DNA from: Priestia koreensis
Lineage (GTDB): Bacteria; Bacillota; Bacilli; Bacillales; Bacillaceae_H
Reading direction: 5' to 3'
Assembly (NCBI RefSeq): GCF_001274935.1
Contig: NZ_LILC01000037.1
Span: 248,001 to 312,000 of the forward strand
Length of the DNA stretch: 64,000 bases
Below the pieces are notes generated by a model. The model was given only the letters and a program-made list of their open reading frames with translations. It was not told the DNA's origin and made no database searches. The position numbers and the translations under genes are program-made. Shown here piece after piece: positions 7,627 to 16,507 of this stretch (position 1 is the first letter of the stretch; each line of letters starts with the position of its first letter).

Positions 7627-8598
7627 TTACGAAGGTTTAATAACCAAATTCGGTTTTTTCTTTAAGCTGTGACGTCCATCGACAAACCGGACTGTCCCAG
7701 ATTTTGCGCGCATAACAAGGGAATGAGTCGTTCCAACAGAACCTTTAAACTGCACGCCTTTTAATAACTCCCCGTCCGTTACACCTGTAGCGGCAAAGAT
7801 GGCGTCATCTCCTTTTACGAGATCCTCCATATAAAAGACACGCGTGATATCCGCGATCCCCATCTCTTTGCAGCGCTGCAATTCCTCATCCGTTTGCGGA
7901 AGAAGCTTACCTTGCAGCTCACCACCTAAGCATTTCAGAGCCACGGCTGCAATTACACCCTCAGGCGCTCCACCTGAGCCAAATAGAATGTCAACGCCGG
8001 TATGATCAAATGCTGTATTGATTGCACCCGCTACGTCTCCATCGTTAATCAACTTGATGCGTGCACCAGCTTCGCGAATTTGAGCAATAATATGCTCATG
8101 ACGTGGACGATTTAAAACCGTTGCCACAATGTCCTCTACGTCCTTATTTTTCGCTTTCGCAACCGCACGTAGGTTATCAATGACCGGTGCATTAATATCG
8201 ATTGTTCCTACCGCCTCTGGACCTACAGCGATTTTATCCATATACATGTCAGGAGCATGTAACAAATTGCCGTGATCGGCAATCGCTAAAACCGCTAAGG
8301 CGTTCCACCCTCCTGAAGCGACAATATTTGTCCCCTCAAGCGGATCAACTGCAACGTCAACACGAGGACCATAGCCGTTCCCTAGCTTTTCACCAATGTA
8401 TAGCATCGGCGCCTCGTCCATTTCTCCCTCACCAATCACAACCGTCCCTTTCATCGGAATGGTATCAAATACATCACGCATAGCTGATGTCGCTGCATCA
8501 TCAGCTTCATCTTTTTTCCCGCGACCCATCCATCTTGCAGATGCTAGTGCTGCTGCTTCCGTTACTCGAACTAATTCCATCGATAAGCTTCGTTCCAT
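7627..8598 (-). CDS. glpX: Class II fructose-1,6-bisphosphatase
   Basis: GlpX hydrolyses fructose-1,6-bisphosphate to fructose-6-phosphate in gluconeogenesis. The 323-residue protein shows the metal-binding VVIGEGEMDEAPML stretch (near residue 55) and the signature VAVDPLEGTN (near 85), both typical of the lithium-sensitive phosphatase fold; FGSGGAPEGV follows around 205. AGGGGG precedes the ATG by nine bases. It lies beside murZ, tal and fbaA, matching the B. subtilis ywjI locus, so several central carbon genes are neighbours here. Confidence 0.95.
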   Translation of the reverse strand: MERSLSMELVRVTEAAALASARWMGRGKKDEADDAATSAMRDVFDTIPMKGTVVIGEGEMDEAPMLYIGEKLGNGYGPRVDVAVDPLEGTNIVASGGWNALAVLAIADHGNLLHAPDMYMDKIAVGPEAVGTIDINAPVIDNLRAVAKAKNKDVEDIVATVLNRPRHEHIIAQIREAGARIKLINDGDVAGAINTAFDHTGVDILFGSGGAPEGVIAAVALKCLGGELQGKLLPQTDEELQRCKEMGIADITRVFYMEDLVKGDDAIFAATGVTDGELLKGVQFKGSVGTTHSLVMRAKSGTVRFVDGRHSLKKKPNLVIKPS

Positions 8599-8683
8599 GA
8601 TCTACGTCCCCCTGCTGTGTTTCACATTTTATTTTCCACCACGATACAATGAATACGCTACCACAAAATCACGATTTAATCAG

Positions 8684-8802
8684 CATGATAATTTTTACCA
8701 CCCGTTGTTTTCATTCAGGAACGTCAAAAATTAGCACGTACTAGGTAGAAGCGATGATAACGAATTACCACCGCTTGTTTACCGTTTAGGAATTTTGAAA
8801 TT
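8684..8802. repeat. Imperfect direct duplication at the 3' end of murZ
   Basis: The segments 8684-8733 and 8748-8802 share ATGATAA, TACCACC, TTGTTT, AGGAA and AAATT in the same order and spacing, about 70% alike by eye. The second copy includes the last murZ codons. No T-rich terminator is evident, so the segment may be a decayed tandem duplication of the murZ tail. Confidence 0.35.
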
Positions 8803-10072
8803 GTTCAATTTCACTATCGGTCATACGTTCACGCCAAATGACAGCGCCAAGACCTGAGAGCTTGTCTACTAAGTGACTATACCCACGATCAATGTGCTCA
8901 AGACCCGTCACTTCTGTAATTCCTTTGGCCATTAATCCCGCTGTGACTAGAGCAGCCCCTGCACGCAGGTCAGAAGCCTTCACCTTGGCTCCCTGAAGCT
9001 GAGTAGGACCATTAATAATGGCTGATCTTCCTTCTACTTTAATGGTCGCATTCATTCTACGCAATTCGTCAATATGCTTGAACCTTGCACCATAAATCGT
9101 ATCCGTTACAACGCTTGTACCTGTAGCCCTTGTTAAAAGGGAGGTAAATGGCTGTTGTAGGTCGGTTGGAAATCCTGGATAGACAAGAGTCTTAATATCC
9201 ACAGCCTTAAAATCACGATTTCCCATGACTAAAATTTGATCTGAGCTTGTTTCAATCTTCACGCCCATTTCTCTCATTTTGGCAATAATCGATTCAATGT
9301 GCTGAGGTATCACATTATCAATTACAACCCTTTCTCCCGCTCCAGCTGCCATAATCATGAATGTCCCTGCTTCAATACGATCCGGAATAATTGAGTGGCG
9401 ACAACCTCGTAGCTCATCTACCCCATCGATACGAATAACGTTCGTACCCGCTCCTTTAATGCGAGCGCCCATGTTGGTAAGTAACGTTGCCACATCAATA
9501 ATTTCTGGTTCTTTGGCGGCATTTTCAATAATCGTTTGGCCTTTAGCCCTCACAGCCGCTAACATGATATTGATCGTCGCACCCACGCTCACAACATCCA
9601 AATAAATCCGTGCCCCTCGTAGCTCATCAGCACGCAAGTAAATAGCACCTTGCTCATTCGTTACTTGAGCCCCAAGTGCTTCAAAACCTTTAATATGCTG
9701 ATCGATTGGGCGTGGTCCTAAATGACATCCACCAGGAAGACCCACAACAGCTTTATTAAAGCGACCTAGCATGGCCCCCATGAGATAATAGGACGCGCGA
9801 AGCTTTTTAACCTTTCCACTCGGCAACGGCATGGCAACCATTTTCGATGGATCAACGGTTAGTTCTCCACTCTCAAATGATACTTGTCCACCTATTTCTT
9901 CAATCAAATCTGATAAAATTTGCACATCAGATATATCTGGCAATCCTTCAATCGTTACAGGAGAATTAGCTAGAATTGTAGCGGGAATCAGAGCAACAGC
10001 ACTGTTTTTAGCTCCACTTACTCGTATAGTCCCGTTTAATGGTACTCCACCTTGTATTTTTAGCTTTTCCAT
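8786..10072 (-). CDS. murZ: UDP-N-acetylglucosamine 1-carboxyvinyltransferase 2
   Basis: Catalyses transfer of enolpyruvate from PEP to UDP-GlcNAc, the first committed step of peptidoglycan synthesis. The 428-residue EPSP-synthase-fold protein has Cys116 in GGCHLGPRPID, the general acid that reacts covalently with fosfomycin, and the N-terminal VSGAKNSAVAL signature. The His after the Cys and the location between glpX and tal match the second Bacillus paralogue (MurAB/MurZ) and not MurAA. It is transcribed leftward from the gap after the tal terminator. Confidence 0.95.
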   Translation of the reverse strand: MEKLKIQGGVPLNGTIRVSGAKNSAVALIPATILANSPVTIEGLPDISDVQILSDLIEEIGGQVSFESGELTVDPSKMVAMPLPSGKVKKLRASYYLMGAMLGRFNKAVVGLPGGCHLGPRPIDQHIKGFEALGAQVTNEQGAIYLRADELRGARIYLDVVSVGATINIMLAAVRAKGQTIIENAAKEPEIIDVATLLTNMGARIKGAGTNVIRIDGVDELRGCRHSIIPDRIEAGTFMIMAAGAGERVVIDNVIPQHIESIIAKMREMGVKIETSSDQILVMGNRDFKAVDIKTLVYPGFPTDLQQPFTSLLTRATGTSVVTDTIYGARFKHIDELRRMNATIKVEGRSAIINGPTQLQGAKVKASDLRAGAALVTAGLMAKGITEVTGLEHIDRGYSHLVDKLSGLGAVIWRERMTDSEIEQFQNS

Positions 10073-10258
10073 TTGCGTCTCCCTTCTAGCGAAGATGATT
10101 ATTGTCGTAAGCGCCTCTTTTAACTACCATAAGGAATTTTATACCAGTTAACATTCTGAGATGTATGGCTAGTTTTCTTTATTATCTAATAGTTTACACG
10201 AAAAAGAAAATTTCATGTACAAAAAGTCGATTTTTTTCAAAAAATAGCCAACATATAT

Positions 10259-10320
10259 GAAAAAGACGCCTCGTTGTTCAAGCTCAATGTGAGAGTATGA
10301 ACAACAAGGGCGTCTTTTTA
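10259..10320. terminator. Long hairpin terminator after tal
   Basis: AAAAAGACGCC (10260-10270) pairs with GGCGTCTTTTT (10309-10319), and inside it TTGTTCA (10274-10280) pairs with TGAACAA (10298-10304). Flanking A/T runs allow termination on both strands. It separates tal from murZ. Confidence 0.85.
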
Positions 10321-10381
10321 TACACTATCGAAATGCTCTATTCATCTTTAAACCACGCTAAAAGTGCTACATTCGATTAAC

Positions 10382-11026
10382 TTATACCGTACGTTTTTCC
10401 CAGTCTTCTAAAAACTTTTGAATACCCGCTTCTGTTAATGGATGATGGAAAAGTTGCATAATGACTTTATAAGGTACAGTGGCAATATGAGCGCCTCTTA
10501 ATGCTGCTTCAGTGATATGCAGAGGGTGTCTAATAGAAGCCGCAATAATTTCTGTTTCAATGTTATGAACTAAAAAGATCTCTGCAATTTGAGAGATTAA
10601 GTCCAGGCCGTCTTGACCAATATCATCTAATCTTCCTAAGAAAGGTGATACGTATGTAGCGCCTGCACGTGCAGCTAAAAGAGCCTGATTCGCAGAGAAA
10701 ATAAGCGTTACATTCGTTTTGATTCCTAGCTCAGAGAATGTTTTAACTGCTTTTAATCCGTCTGGTGTCATTGGAACTTTTACCGTAATGTTCGGTGCAA
10801 TCTCTGCTAGTTTCTTACCTTCTTCAATCATTCCTTCGGCTTCTAATGAAATAACCTCAGCACTTACAGATCCAGGAACTAAATCTGTAATTTCTTTTAA
10901 ACGATCTTCAAAAGAGATTTTCTCTTTTGCTACTAAACTTGGATTTGTTGTTACACCTGCTAAAACCCCTAATGCATGTGCTTCTTTAATTTCGTCTAAA
11001 TTGGCTGTGTCGATAAAAAATTTCAT
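10382..11026 (-). CDS. tal: Transaldolase (short, TalC/YwjH type)
   Basis: Interconverts sedoheptulose-7-phosphate plus glyceraldehyde-3-phosphate and erythrose-4-phosphate plus fructose-6-phosphate in the non-oxidative pentose phosphate pathway. The 214-residue barrel has MKFFIDTANLDEIKEA at the N terminus, the Schiff-base lysine in NITVKVPMTPDGL (near residue 83) and VSPFLGRLDDIG. The short length places it in the decameric TalC/FSA-like subfamily; transaldolase activity is assigned by similarity to B. subtilis YwjH. AGGGAGG precedes the ATG. Confidence 0.93.
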   Translation of the reverse strand: MKFFIDTANLDEIKEAHALGVLAGVTTNPSLVAKEKISFEDRLKEITDLVPGSVSAEVISLEAEGMIEEGKKLAEIAPNITVKVPMTPDGLKAVKTFSELGIKTNVTLIFSANQALLAARAGATYVSPFLGRLDDIGQDGLDLISQIAEIFLVHNIETEIIAASIRHPLHITEAALRGAHIATVPYKVIMQLFHHPLTEAGIQKFLEDWEKRTV

Positions 11027-11191
11027 CCTAAATCCTCCCTAAAATGAATGATATCTATGTTTTACCTTTTAAACAGTAAGGTGAAACAGCAATTATCTAC
11101 AATAAGATCTTCCCCTAAGGAATATATTAACACTAAACGATTGATTACAGGGATTATCCGGCTCATATCAAGCTCAAAGCTTCAAATGAAA

Positions 11192-11220
11192 CGTATAGTC
11201 GAGAAGGTTCCCTCTGTCAA
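11192..11220 (-). promoter_or_regulatory. Sigma-A promoter upstream of tal
   Basis: A perfect -35 TTGACA (11215-11220) and a -10 TATACG (11192-11197) are 17 bases apart on the minus strand, leaving a leader of about 160 bases before tal. The rest of the 336-base fbaA-tal gap shows only the fbaA terminator. Confidence 0.65.
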
Positions 11221-11316
11221 AAACGTTTTGTTGTCATTGGTTAGTGAAACTTTCTAGTGAGGAAATAAAACGTTTGACAATAGGGTGTTATCTTTTAAAA
11301 AAGATGAGTAAATAGA

Positions 11317-11350
11317 ACAAAACCGCCAAACATAAATGCTAGGCGGTTTC
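11317..11350. terminator. Terminator after fbaA
   Basis: AAAACCGCC (from 11319) pairs with GGCGGTTT (11342-11349) about 15 bases downstream of the fbaA stop on the minus strand, followed by a T-rich run. Confidence 0.75.
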
Positions 11351-11362
11351 GGTTAATGTCTA

Positions 11363-12220
11363 TTAAGCTTTGTTTGAAGAACCGAATTCACGCATTTTAC
11401 CGATTACAGTCGCTTTAATTGCTTCGCGAGCTGGTCCTAGGTATTTACGTGGATCGTATACTTCAGCGTCTGCAGCTAATACTTCACGTACAGCTTTAGC
11501 AGATGCGATTTGGTTTTCAGTATTAACGTTGATTTTAGCTGTTCCTAAAGAAACAGATTTTTGGATATCTTTTGTTGGGATACCAGTACCACCGTGTAAT
11601 ACTAATGGAAGACCAGTAGCTTTACCGATTTCTTCCATTTCAGCGAATCCAAGGTTTGGTTCACCTTTGTAAGGACCGTGAACAGATCCTAATGCTGGAG
11701 CAAGGCAGTCGATGCCAGTGCGTTTAACAAGCTCTTCGCACTCTTTAGCGTCAGCGTAGATTACGCCTTCTGCTACTACATCATCTTCTTGTCCACCAAC
11801 TGTTCCTAATTCAGCCTCAACTGAAACACCTTTAGAGTGAGCGTATTCTACTACTTTAGAAGTAGTTTCAACGTTCTCTTCGAATGGGTGGTGAGAAGCA
11901 TCAATCATTACAGATGTGAAACCTGCATCGATTGCTTCTTTACATTTGTCAAAGCTTGAACCGTGGTCTAAGTGAATAGCCACTGGAACTGTGATTTTGA
12001 AGTCTTCGATAAGACCTTCTACCATTTTCACAACTGTTTTGAAGCCGCCCATGTAACGAGCTGCACCTTCAGAAACCCCTAGGATTACTGGAGATTTTTC
12101 TTCTTCAGCTGCTTGAAGAATCGCTTGAGTGAACTCAAGGTTATTTAAGTTGAACTGACCTACTGCATAGCCTTCTGCTTTTGCTTTGTTAAGCATTTCT
12201 GTCATTGATACTAAAGGCAT
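11363..12220 (-). CDS. fbaA: Class II fructose-bisphosphate aldolase
   Basis: Zinc-dependent aldolase that cleaves fructose-1,6-bisphosphate to dihydroxyacetone phosphate and glyceraldehyde-3-phosphate. Zinc-ligand motifs HLDHGSSF (near residue 83) and HGGTGIP (near 208) and GSVHGPY are present. The frame is open to 12247, but AAGGAGG sits eight bases before the ATG at 12220, giving 285 residues that start MPLVSMTEML, the exact length of the B. subtilis enzyme. Codon use is that of a highly expressed gene. Confidence 0.97.
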   Translation of the reverse strand: MPLVSMTEMLNKAKAEGYAVGQFNLNNLEFTQAILQAAEEEKSPVILGVSEGAARYMGGFKTVVKMVEGLIEDFKITVPVAIHLDHGSSFDKCKEAIDAGFTSVMIDASHHPFEENVETTSKVVEYAHSKGVSVEAELGTVGGQEDDVVAEGVIYADAKECEELVKRTGIDCLAPALGSVHGPYKGEPNLGFAEMEEIGKATGLPLVLHGGTGIPTKDIQKSVSLGTAKINVNTENQIASAKAVREVLAADAEVYDPRKYLGPAREAIKATVIGKMREFGSSNKA

Positions 12221-12443
12221 CGTGGAATCCTCCTTAACATAAGCCATTGACGCTACTTTTTTTAAGTGCTTGACCTAAACTAGTATGCGCATGGATGAGT
12301 GTTTTCATGTAATATGACTAATATATTTAATCAACCAATTGGCTCACTAAATAGTTTCACAGTACATAGGATACCAACTAATGCAAAAAACAGCAACATT
12401 TTTAAACCAGATAACGAAAATTGTTTACGTAAACGTCTCGTTT

Positions 12444-12812
12444 TTACATTTTGACCGGAATGTATTTTTTAATTGCTTGGCGAATTTCATCAATGTCAAA
12501 CGGCTTCGCAAAATGCGTTAACGCACCTAGGTCTTTGGCCTCCTGAATCATGTCCAACTCACCATAAGCCGTCATAATAATGACCTTAATCGCAGGATCA
12601 ATTTCCTTCAAACGCTTTAAAATTTCAATTCCATCCATTCCAGGAATTTTCATATCCAATAATACTAAGTCAGGTGATTCTCTTTGTGTAATCTCAATCG
12701 CTTGAAATCCATTTGCTGCCTGAAATGATTGGTATCCTTCCTTCTGAAGAACCTCTGTTAACAAAATTCGAATCCCATACTGGTCATCTACCACTAAAAT
12801 TTTCTCTTTCAA
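12444..12812 (-). CDS. spo0F: Sporulation response regulator Spo0F
   Basis: Single-domain response regulator of the sporulation phosphorelay: it accepts phosphate from the KinA-type kinases and passes it to Spo0B. The 122-residue receiver has the acidic pocket (VVDDQ, residues 8-10), phosphorylated Asp53 in LLDMKIPGMDG, Thr in IIMTAYG and Lys in HFAKPFD. No output domain is present. An AGAGGTGGG ribosome-binding site precedes the ATG, and upstream DNA holds Spo0A-box-like heptamers. Confidence 0.98.
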   Translation of the reverse strand: MKEKILVVDDQYGIRILLTEVLQKEGYQSFQAANGFQAIEITQRESPDLVLLDMKIPGMDGIEILKRLKEIDPAIKVIIMTAYGELDMIQEAKDLGALTHFAKPFDIDEIRQAIKKYIPVKM

Positions 12813-12863
12813 TGCAATCCCACCTCTTCATATTTTCCCATTATGCATCTCTAACTCGTTTAG

Positions 12864-12947
12864 TTCGACTAAAAATGAAAAAAACCTTCTTTTCTCACAT
12901 CGTATTATATTTTCCATTTATTCGTCTAGATGAACGAACTTTCGTCA
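12864..12947 (-). promoter_or_regulatory. Candidate Spo0A boxes in the spo0F control region
   Basis: On the minus strand, heptamers resembling the 0A box (TGNCGAA) occur at 12864-12870 (AGTCGAA), 12921-12927 (AGACGAA) and 12941-12947 (TGACGAA, full match). The first lies in an AAGG-T-rich stretch that could be a sigma-H promoter, but this is weak. B. subtilis spo0F is controlled by Spo0A and sigma-H, so the arrangement is expected. Confidence 0.45.
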
Positions 12948-13094
12948 GTGTAGTTTTTTAGAGAGCATCTTTCTTTAAAAAGAAATGGCCTTCAATTTCC
13001 ATCTGGTAAGAAGTCTATTTTTACTATCTCCTATGTTTGCTTTATAATGACTATCAGAAGAAAATTGTCTAAGAACAGAAAGGTGATTATTCAC

Positions 13095-13625
13095 ATGCTT
13101 AAAATATTTACAACTCAGCTCAGCGGGTATTTTAAACGCATTGAGGAAAAAGAGGAATTTAATATAGAAGATGCCGCTCGCCTTTTATCTCAGGCCATCG
13201 TAGGTGACGGAAATGTGTATGTGTACGGCGCAAGAGAAATGAAAAGCGTTATGTTTGAAGCACTTGAAAGTGAAGAGCCCTTGCAAGGAGCTAAACCGCT
13301 CTTAACGATGGAAAATCTAGATAACGTTACGCCAGCTGATCGCGTGCTGCTTGTTTCGCGTTTTTCAGATGACCAGGAGTCCATCATTATTGCAAAAAAA
13401 CTAGCAGAAAAATCAATCCCTCTAGTTGGCATGTCAGCGCTCAGAGCTTCTGAAGATGAAACACTTGATCAAGTCGTAGATGTGCATATTGATACAAAAT
13501 TAACGAAGCCGCTCATCCCTGACGAGGAAGGAAATCGCTACGGTTTCCCTGCAGTGATGACAAGCCTGTATGCGTATTATGCCGTTTCTCTAACGATGAA
13601 AGAAATTATAAGTGAATATGAATAA
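13095..13625 (+). CDS. ywjG: DUF2529 family protein YwjG
   Basis: A 176-residue protein of unknown function found between spo0F and pyrG in Bacillus. It resembles a SIS-like sugar-isomerase fold: an alternating pattern with VYVYGAREM, RVLLVSRFSDDQESIIIAKKLAEKSIPLVGMSAL and DVHIDTKL. No catalytic residues can be named. The frame is open from 13047, but AGAAAGGTG nine bases before the ATG at 13095 and the usual MLKIFTTQL start support the shorter form. It is transcribed away from spo0F and toward pyrG. Confidence 0.85.
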   Translation: MLKIFTTQLSGYFKRIEEKEEFNIEDAARLLSQAIVGDGNVYVYGAREMKSVMFEALESEEPLQGAKPLLTMENLDNVTPADRVLLVSRFSDDQESIIIAKKLAEKSIPLVGMSALRASEDETLDQVVDVHIDTKLTKPLIPDEEGNRYGFPAVMTSLYAYYAVSLTMKEIISEYE

Positions 13626-13658
13626 TAAAAGCCGGGCAGCGAGTGCCCGGCTTTTGCT
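13624..13658. terminator. Shared terminator of ywjG and pyrG
   Basis: AAGCCGGGCA (13629-13638) and TGCCCGGCTT (13644-13653) form a strong stem with A and T runs on each side, between two convergent genes. Confidence 0.9.
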
Positions 13659-13660
13659 TA

Positions 13661-15268
13661 TTATTTTTCTGAACCTAGCTCGATTGAAGCACGAACAAAC
13701 TCTTTGAATAGAGGCTGTGGACGTGTTGGGCGAGACGTAAATTCTGGGTGGAATTGAGAAGCTAAGAACCAAGGATGATCTGCTAGCTCAATGATTTCCA
13801 CAAGGCGTCCATCTGGACTTGTCCCTGAGAAAATAAACCCTTGTTTTTCCATCGCTTGACGATACTCATTGTTGAACTCGTAGCGATGACGATGACGCTC
13901 GTACACAACTTCATCTTGATATGCTTCGTAAGCTAATGTACCTTCTGTTAGCTTAGAAGGATATAGTCCAAGACGAAGTGTACCACCTAGGTCTTCTACG
14001 TCTTTTTGTTCAGGAAGTAAGTCGATAATCGGATATTTTGTACCTGGTGCAATCTCAGCAGAGTGAGCACCTTCTAGGCCAAGTACGTTACGTGCAAATT
14101 CAACTGTTGCTAATTGCATACCTAGGCAAATACCTAAGAATGGAACCTTGTTTTCACGTGCATATTGAGTCGCAACGATTTTACCTTCGATTCCGCGATC
14201 ACCGAATCCACCTGGAACTAAAATACCATCAACGTCTCCAACTAGTTCTTTCACGTTTTCAGGCGTTACATGCTCAGAGTTTACCCATTTCACTTTTACG
14301 TCTGCATCGAATGAGTAACCAGCATGACGAAGAGCTTCTACAACAGAGATGTAAGCATCTTGTAGCTCTACGTATTTCCCTACTAGTGCAATTGTTGTTG
14401 TTTTTGATAGGTTTTTCACTTTTTGAACAAGCTCATTCCACTCATCCATATCAGCTGGATTGAACGGTAATTTTAAGTGTTCACATGTAATTTGATCAAG
14501 CTTTTGCTCTTGAAGCATTAATGGAACTTCGTATAGAGTTTCAGCATCTGACGCTTCAATTACAGCTTTTGTATCGATGTCACAGAATAGCGCGATTTTG
14601 TCTTTCATGTCTTGAGAAATCGGCATTTCAGTACGAACAACGATTACATTTGGCTGGATTCCTAAGCTACGAAGCTCTTTTACGCTATGTTGAGTCGGTT
14701 TTGTTTTCATTTCGCCTGCTGCTTTTAGGTAAGGAATTAATGTACAGTGAATATACATTACGTTATCGCGACCGATATCACTCTTAATTTGGCGAATTGC
14801 CTCTAAGAATGGTAGTGATTCAATGTCACCAACTGTACCACCGATTTCTGTGATAACAACGTCAGCATTCGTTTCTTTTCCTGCACGGAAAACGCGCTCT
14901 TTGATTTCATTTGTAATGTGTGGGATAACCTGAACTGTTCCACCTAAATAGTCGCCGCGGCGCTCTTTTTGAAGAACTGTTGAATAGATTTTACCCGTTG
15001 TGACATTACTATGCTTACCTAAGTTAATATCGATAAAGCGCTCGTAGTGACCTAAATCTAAATCAGTTTCAGCACCATCATCTGTTACGAAAACCTCACC
15101 ATGTTGGTATGGACTCATTGTTCCTGGGTCTACGTTGATATATGGATCAAATTTTTGAATTGTGACGCTCAACCCACGGTTTTTTAATAAACGTCCTAGT
15201 GAAGCTGCTGTAATACCCTTCCCTAAAGAAGAGACAACGCCTCCTGTTACAAAGATATACTTTGTCAT
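13661..15268 (-). CDS. pyrG: CTP synthase
   Basis: Converts UTP to CTP with ATP and glutamine-derived ammonia. The 535-residue protein has the N-terminal synthetase domain (MTKYIFVTGGVVSSLGKG, with P-loop-like glycines) and the C-terminal class I glutaminase domain with nucleophile Cys in FLGICLGMQ (near residue 380) and the closing HPEFTSRP His/Glu. The leader upstream carries the CTP-sensing attenuator described separately, so expression should rise when CTP falls. Confidence 0.98.
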   Translation of the reverse strand: MTKYIFVTGGVVSSLGKGITAASLGRLLKNRGLSVTIQKFDPYINVDPGTMSPYQHGEVFVTDDGAETDLDLGHYERFIDINLGKHSNVTTGKIYSTVLQKERRGDYLGGTVQVIPHITNEIKERVFRAGKETNADVVITEIGGTVGDIESLPFLEAIRQIKSDIGRDNVMYIHCTLIPYLKAAGEMKTKPTQHSVKELRSLGIQPNVIVVRTEMPISQDMKDKIALFCDIDTKAVIEASDAETLYEVPLMLQEQKLDQITCEHLKLPFNPADMDEWNELVQKVKNLSKTTTIALVGKYVELQDAYISVVEALRHAGYSFDADVKVKWVNSEHVTPENVKELVGDVDGILVPGGFGDRGIEGKIVATQYARENKVPFLGICLGMQLATVEFARNVLGLEGAHSAEIAPGTKYPIIDLLPEQKDVEDLGGTLRLGLYPSKLTEGTLAYEAYQDEVVYERHRHRYEFNNEYRQAMEKQGFIFSGTSPDGRLVEIIELADHPWFLASQFHPEFTSRPTRPQPLFKEFVRASIELGSEK

Positions 15269-15458
15269 CTTATTTCCCCCTCTGGATTAGTAATCATATT
15301 AGAAGTTTGTACATAAACAGTTCGAATTCATTCATCTAGCGTAATAAATTCAAAAAACCCTATAAAATAAAACGTCAACCATCAGGAGTTCGCGACCTTC
15401 TAATGATTGATGTGGAAAGAAAAGAGAGCTTAAAATCATATAAAATTTCACTATATGG

Positions 15459-15565
15459 CCTTAAAAACAAAATTGCTCCCACACCTGGATCAGGTAGTGG
15501 GAGCAATCCATTTATATAACACCAATCATTGTAAGCATTAATTTAAGAGCCCAAAAAAAATTCTA
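15459..15565 (-). promoter_or_regulatory. pyrG promoter and G-reiteration attenuator
   Basis: On the minus strand a -35 TTGACT (15583-15588), 17-base spacer and -10 TAGAAT (15560-15565) lead to a start at GGGCTC (15552-15547). Downstream the terminator hairpin 15472-15507 has a 5' arm ATTGCTCCC that is C/T-rich, a 3' arm GGGAGCAAT and then TTTTGTTTTT. In B. subtilis pyrG, low CTP stalls RNA polymerase after GGG; extra Gs are then added by slippage and pair with the CTCCC arm, preventing termination. All required parts are present. Confidence 0.9.
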
Positions 15566-15603
15566 CCTACTCTGATTTAAAAAGTCAAGACCGATTATGA
15601 TTC

Positions 15604-16164
15604 TTATTTCTCTTCTGAATCGTCTTCCTCTTCTTCTTCATCAAACTCTTCGTCTAATTCTTCTTCTTCAATATCGTATTCTTCATCATCATCTTCTACG
15701 ATATCTTCTCCTTCAAATGCGTCACCATCGATAACTTCTAACTCTTCTTCGTCATCATCATCGTCATCGTAGTCTAATTCTTCTTCTTCGATTTCATCCA
15801 ATTCTTCTGCATCCTCGAACTCATCGAACTCATCTTTAACAGGTGCTTTTTTACCTTTTTTCTTTTTCGGTTTTGCAACTTGGATCGTGTCATCTTCAAC
15901 TTGGTCAAACGGGTACCAATCTCTTAATCCCCAACGATTTTCACCAACTGATACAAAACGGCCATCAATATTTAAATCTGTATAAAATTGAGCAATTGTT
16001 GCTTTCACTTGATCTTGTGTAAGCTCCAAATAGTCAATAATTTGATCTAGGATTTCTTTGAATGAAATAGCTGTGCGATCTGTTCTTTCTGCTAGAATAT
16101 CATAAGCCAATTCAATCATGGACATTTCTTTAATCTCTTCTTTTGAGTATTGTGCTAGACTCAA
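15604..16164 (-). CDS. rpoE: RNA polymerase delta subunit
   Basis: Delta is a Gram-positive RNA polymerase subunit that increases recycling and lowers non-specific binding. The N-terminal HARE-HTH domain (QYSKEEIKEMSMIELAYDIL to FVSVGENRWGLRDWYP, residues 1-95) is followed by a lysine patch (KPKKKKGKKA) and an almost purely Asp/Glu tail that mimics nucleic acid. Two starts are possible: GTG at 16173, only two bases after AGGAAAGG, or TTG at 16164 with better spacing; the latter is preferred. A TATAAT-like -10 lies at 16275-16280. Confidence 0.92.
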   Translation of the reverse strand: MSLAQYSKEEIKEMSMIELAYDILAERTDRTAISFKEILDQIIDYLELTQDQVKATIAQFYTDLNIDGRFVSVGENRWGLRDWYPFDQVEDDTIQVAKPKKKKGKKAPVKDEFDEFEDAEELDEIEEEELDYDDDDDDEEELEVIDGDAFEGEDIVEDDDEEYDIEEEELDEEFDEEEEEDDSEEK

Positions 16165-16173
16165 ACTGGGCAC

Positions 16174-16507
16174 ACCCTTTCCTATGTAATAATCGGAACT
16201 AAGATTTAAAATCTATAAGAATTTGTAGTAATTAGGACAAAATCTAATGGATCATTACCAAATACATACCATTCATTATAAACAAATTCATTACATTTAT
16301 GCTAGTGTTCCTTGCACTCTTTCTAAAAAAATCTTTGGTTCACTGCAAATGCTACTAGAATATCACAGCATTTGCTTTTTGTGCATCATTTATTTTACGA
16401 TAATCTTCTTTGAAGTCAAATGCCCATTTATAGGAAAACGAAAACAGCCCCGTTTACAAGGCTGTTTCCACTGTCTACTTTCTCATCGTGTTTATCAAAG
16501 CTTACTA
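16174..16507. other. Gap between icmF and rpoE
   Basis: Holds the icmF terminator (16434-16468), a -10-like TATAAT for rpoE (16275-16280, minus) and a hairpin GCAAATGCT (16345-16353) / AGCATTTGC (16367-16375) followed by five Ts on the plus strand. That hairpin looks like a plus-strand terminator although no plus gene is seen to end here; no coding region was recognised. Confidence 0.5.
16434..16468 (-). terminator. Terminator after icmF
   Basis: On the minus strand AAACAGCC (16460-16467) pairs with GGCTGTTT (16442-16449) and is followed by TTTCGTTTTC. It ends the fadF-to-icmF operon and separates it from rpoE. Confidence 0.8.

Noticed and set aside
14038..14787. Two open frames antisense to pyrG
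   Set aside because: They are leucine/arginine/histidine-rich shadows of a strongly coding gene and lack ribosome-binding sites.
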